A stretch of 64,000 nt of DNA, from the NCBI RefSeq assembly GCF_035621475.1, contig NZ_CP141799.1, positions 652,001 to 716,000 of the forward strand, in the 5' to 3' direction. Under the pieces are notes generated by a model that did no database searches, was not told where the DNA came from, and saw only the letters and a program-made list of their open reading frames with translations. The first letter of the stretch is position 1, and every line of letters starts with the position of its first letter. The translations under genes were made by a program, and so were the position numbers. Of this stretch, positions 59,708 through 64,000 are shown one piece after another. Source of the stretch: Pseudomonas paeninsulae (lineage in GTDB: Bacteria > Pseudomonadota > Gammaproteobacteria > Pseudomonadales > Pseudomonadaceae).

Positions 59708-60502
59708 TCAGCAGAAATCCAGGGGCAGGCGGCGCGGGATGTGCTGGCCGTGGCCGGGTTTCTCGGCGTCGCGCAGGGTGCGCCAGGTGTAATCGAGGGC
59801 GAACTGCACGGCGCTGACCAGCTCCTGACCGAGGGCCAGGCGGCCGGCCAGGGCGCTGGCCAGGGTGCAGCCGGAGCCGTGGTAGCTGCCCGGCAGGCGC
59901 TGGCAGGTAAAGGTGTGACGGCTGCCGTCTCGGCAATACAGGCGGTTGTGCACCTGGTGCTCGTCGCCGTGGCCGCCGGTGATCAGCAGGTGCTGGATAT
60001 AGGGCAGTAGCTTTTCCGCGCACTGGTCGGGTGTGCCGTCCGGCAGTTCGGCGAGGATGCGCGCTTCCGGCAGGTTCGGCGTGGCGATGGTGGAGACCGC
60101 AAACAGGCGTTCGCGCATGGCGTAGCCGACTTCATCCTTGCCCAGGGCGCCACCGCCGCCAGCGCGCAAGACCGGGTCGCAGACCAGCGCAATGCCCGGC
60201 AGCTTGTGCATGATCAGCAGCACGGTCTCGACCATCTCGACCGAGCCGAGCATGCCCAGCTTGACGGCTGCTATCGGCAGGTCGGCGATCACCGCATTGG
60301 CCTGGGCCAGCACCCAGGCGCGATCGAGTACGCGGAAGTCGGAGACATTAACCGTATCCTGCACGGTCAGCGCGGTGACCGTCGGAGCGGCGTGACAGCC
60401 TTGCGCGAGCAGGGCTTCGATATCGGCTTGCAGGCCGGCACCACCACTGGGGTCGTGGCCGGATAAGCAGAGCACTACGGGGCGGGAAGTAGGCGTTTTC
60501 AT
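59708..60502 (-). CDS. thiD: Hydroxymethylpyrimidine/phosphomethylpyrimidine kinase
   Basis: ThiD phosphorylates HMP twice for thiamine synthesis. The 264-residue ribokinase-fold protein has [47 protein letters not shown] and the C-terminal [17 protein letters not shown]. The start at 60502 is used; an ATG at 60520 is also open and neither has a strong ribosome site. No TPP riboswitch was recognised upstream. Confidence 0.95.
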   Translation of the reverse strand: MKTPTSRPVVLCLSGHDPSGGAGLQADIEALLAQGCHAAPTVTALTVQDTVNVSDFRVLDRAWVLAQANAVIADLPIAAVKLGMLGSVEMVETVLLIMHKLPGIALVCDPVLRAGGGGALGKDEVGYAMRERLFAVSTIATPNLPEARILAELPDGTPDQCAEKLLPYIQHLLITGGHGDEHQVHNRLYCRDGSRHTFTCQRLPGSYHGSGCTLASALAGRLALGQELVSAVQFALDYTWRTLRDAEKPGHGQHIPRRLPLDFC

Positions 60503-60820
60503 GGTGCGCGAGCTTAGCATTAAACGGCCCGATTGAACCGTGGGGCGTGCGCGGCGCTCACGTCAAATTGTCCCGGCTGCAGCGGGGGATCCTGAGCGTG
60601 CCGGCAGTTTTCGTCAGGCGCTGCTGCCGGCCTCTGGCGCTGATTGCAGAGCCTTGCATGGCCTGTTCAGGATGTTTGCGCCAGCCGCCGTTTCCCGCCG
60701 CAAGGCCTGTGCTAGAGTGACTGCCATTCAAGTTACCGGGTAGGCGAGGCGGCGTCAGTCAGGAGAGAAGGGCTCTCCGGCGCATCCCGACATTACCCGA
60801 CTTCGCCTTCGTGGGTCCGC
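60503..60820. promoter_or_regulatory. 318-base thiD-ladS divergent region
   Basis: No small gene was recognised. CTAGAGTGACTGCC near 60711 could contain a -10 for the sensor gene. A short stem GGAGAG/CTCTCC lies near 60770 in its leader. Confidence 0.4.
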
Positions 60821-63202
<2,382 letters not shown>

Positions 63203-63426
63203 ACCGCACGACAAGGCATTATTGGTGTGACCTGCAGGCTCGCAGCCTGAATAAGCGTCGGCGCAACCCGCGATTGCGCTTGGGCATAGGGTCTGTTCGA
63301 GCGGAATCGGAGCAAGCGAAAGCGGACGCAAAAGCCTGATCGGCCTCGATGTGAGGCGCAGGTTGTCCAGCCCCCCCTCAGCCCTCTCTCTTGGCCGAAA
63401 TGCCCCTTTGTGCAAACTCTGAAGCA

Positions 63427-63454
63427 TGATTCACTGAATTCAATTAATGAATCA
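63427..63454. promoter_or_regulatory. Inverted repeat TGATTCA-14-TGAATCA upstream of the TetR gene
   Basis: The 7-base arms at 63427-63433 and 63448-63454 are exact reverse complements in an AT-rich patch. The right arm touches the likely ribosome site AGGAT of the TetR gene. This is a good candidate autoregulatory operator. Confidence 0.6.
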
Positions 63455-63465
63455 GGATTCAGGCT

Positions 63466-64000
63466 ATGGCTTATCGCACCAGTGCCCTGCGTATCGACCG
63501 TGATCAAGCGCTGCGCGAACGGATTCTCGTCCGCGCCCTGGCCCGCGTAGTGGCTGGTGGTTTTGCCGCCCTGACCATGCAGGCGCTGGCCGAGGACGTG
63601 GGCATCGCCACCGGCAGCCTGTACCGGCATTTTCACAACAAGGGCGAATTGGCCGCCGAAGTCTTCGCTATTGCCAGCCAGGGTGAACTCGAGGCGCTGC
63701 TGCAGACCCTGCGTGCCCCAGGCCCACCCGCCGAGCGCCTGGCCGCCGGCTTGCAGCAGTTTGCTGCGCGGGCCTGGCACAGTCGACGTCTGGCCTTTGC
63801 CTTGATCGCCGAGCCGGTCGAGCCGCAGGTTGACGAGCAGCGTCTGCTCTACCGCGAGGCCTATGCCGAGTCGTTCGGCGAGCTGCTCGAGGAAGGTAAC
63901 GCGGCAGGTGTGTTCCGCGTCACCCATCTCGGCCTTACCGCTGCCTGCCTGGTCGGCGCTATCGCCGAAGCCCTGGTCGGTCCCTTGTCACCCCCCGCTC
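63466..64000 (+). CDS. TetR-family transcriptional regulator, 3' truncated by the window edge
   Basis: 178 residues are visible. The N-terminal helix-turn-helix is complete: ALTMQALAEDVGIATGSLYRHFHNKGELAAEVFAIA. The ligand-binding domain follows (FALIAEPVEPQVDEQRLLYREAYAESFGELLEEG). The frame runs off the end at 64000. An AGGAT ribosome-like site overlaps an inverted repeat just upstream, suggesting self-repression. The ligand and regulated genes are not in the window. Confidence 0.92.
   Translation, partial: MAYRTSALRIDRDQALRERILVRALARVVAGGFAALTMQALAEDVGIATGSLYRHFHNKGELAAEVFAIASQGELEALLQTLRAPGPPAERLAAGLQQFAARAWHSRRLAFALIAEPVEPQVDEQRLLYREAYAESFGELLEEGNAAGVFRVTHLGLTAACLVGAIAEALVGPLSPPA

Noticed and set aside
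60503..60820. A TPP riboswitch upstream of thiD
   Set aside because: The conserved CUGAGA-type helices were not found in the leader.

Overview
The window is GC-rich Gammaproteobacterial DNA whose gene content and order match Pseudomonas. From memory, the backbone follows the stretch of the P. aeruginosa chromosome that runs from the sigma-54 regulator next to mpl/ubiX down to hemL-thiE-thiD-ladS (synteny is recalled, not computed). Several blocks do not fit that backbone and look accessory. No rRNA, tRNA, CRISPR array, prophage or complete insertion sequence was seen.

Layout. 1-4.2 kb: the 3' part of a sigma-54 activator, then mpl, ubiX and a small lipoprotein. 4.2-20.4 kb (accessory): a DCC thioredoxin-like protein with a metallo-beta-lactamase-fold hydrolase; an acyl-CoA ligase / permease / acyl-CoA dehydrogenase set facing a FixL/FixJ-like two-component system; two convergent GGDEF-EAL proteins with different sensor domains; and a methyltransferase. 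20.4-28.1 kb: small conserved genes, a MORN-repeat C13-type protease lipoprotein, a MaoC hydratase, LrgA/LrgB, a LON-domain protein, a DedA-PAP2 fusion and a 3-methyladenine DNA glycosylase.

28.2-38.6 kb: a dense forward cluster proA-nadD-rsfS-rlmH-mrdA-rodA-mltB-rlpA-dacC-ybeD-lipB. It joins NAD synthesis, ribosome maturation and silencing, the rod-shape peptidoglycan machinery and lipoate attachment. lipA follows, but on the opposite strand. 40.1-42.4 kb is a small accessory cassette of an HxlR-type regulator, a nitrilase and a GFA-family protein. 42.4-54.5 kb holds a lytic transglycosylase, arfA with a nonstop-type hairpin, holA, lptE, leuS, and the envelope/RNA genes lnt, corC, ybeY and ybeZ. 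54.5-64 kb holds miaB, hemL, thiE, thiD, a LadS-type hybrid sensor kinase and the start of a TetR regulator.

A family of about 145-bp imperfect inverted repeats, often starting close to a stop codon, punctuates the window. Its core reads CTCATTTAC, a short spacer, then GTAAACT. Clear copies lie near 3.2, 4.3 and 5.9 kb. Relatives or fragments lie near 21.5, 24.1, 37.5 and 51.9 kb. One copy ends at the ubiX start codon and one fragment supplies a stop codon.
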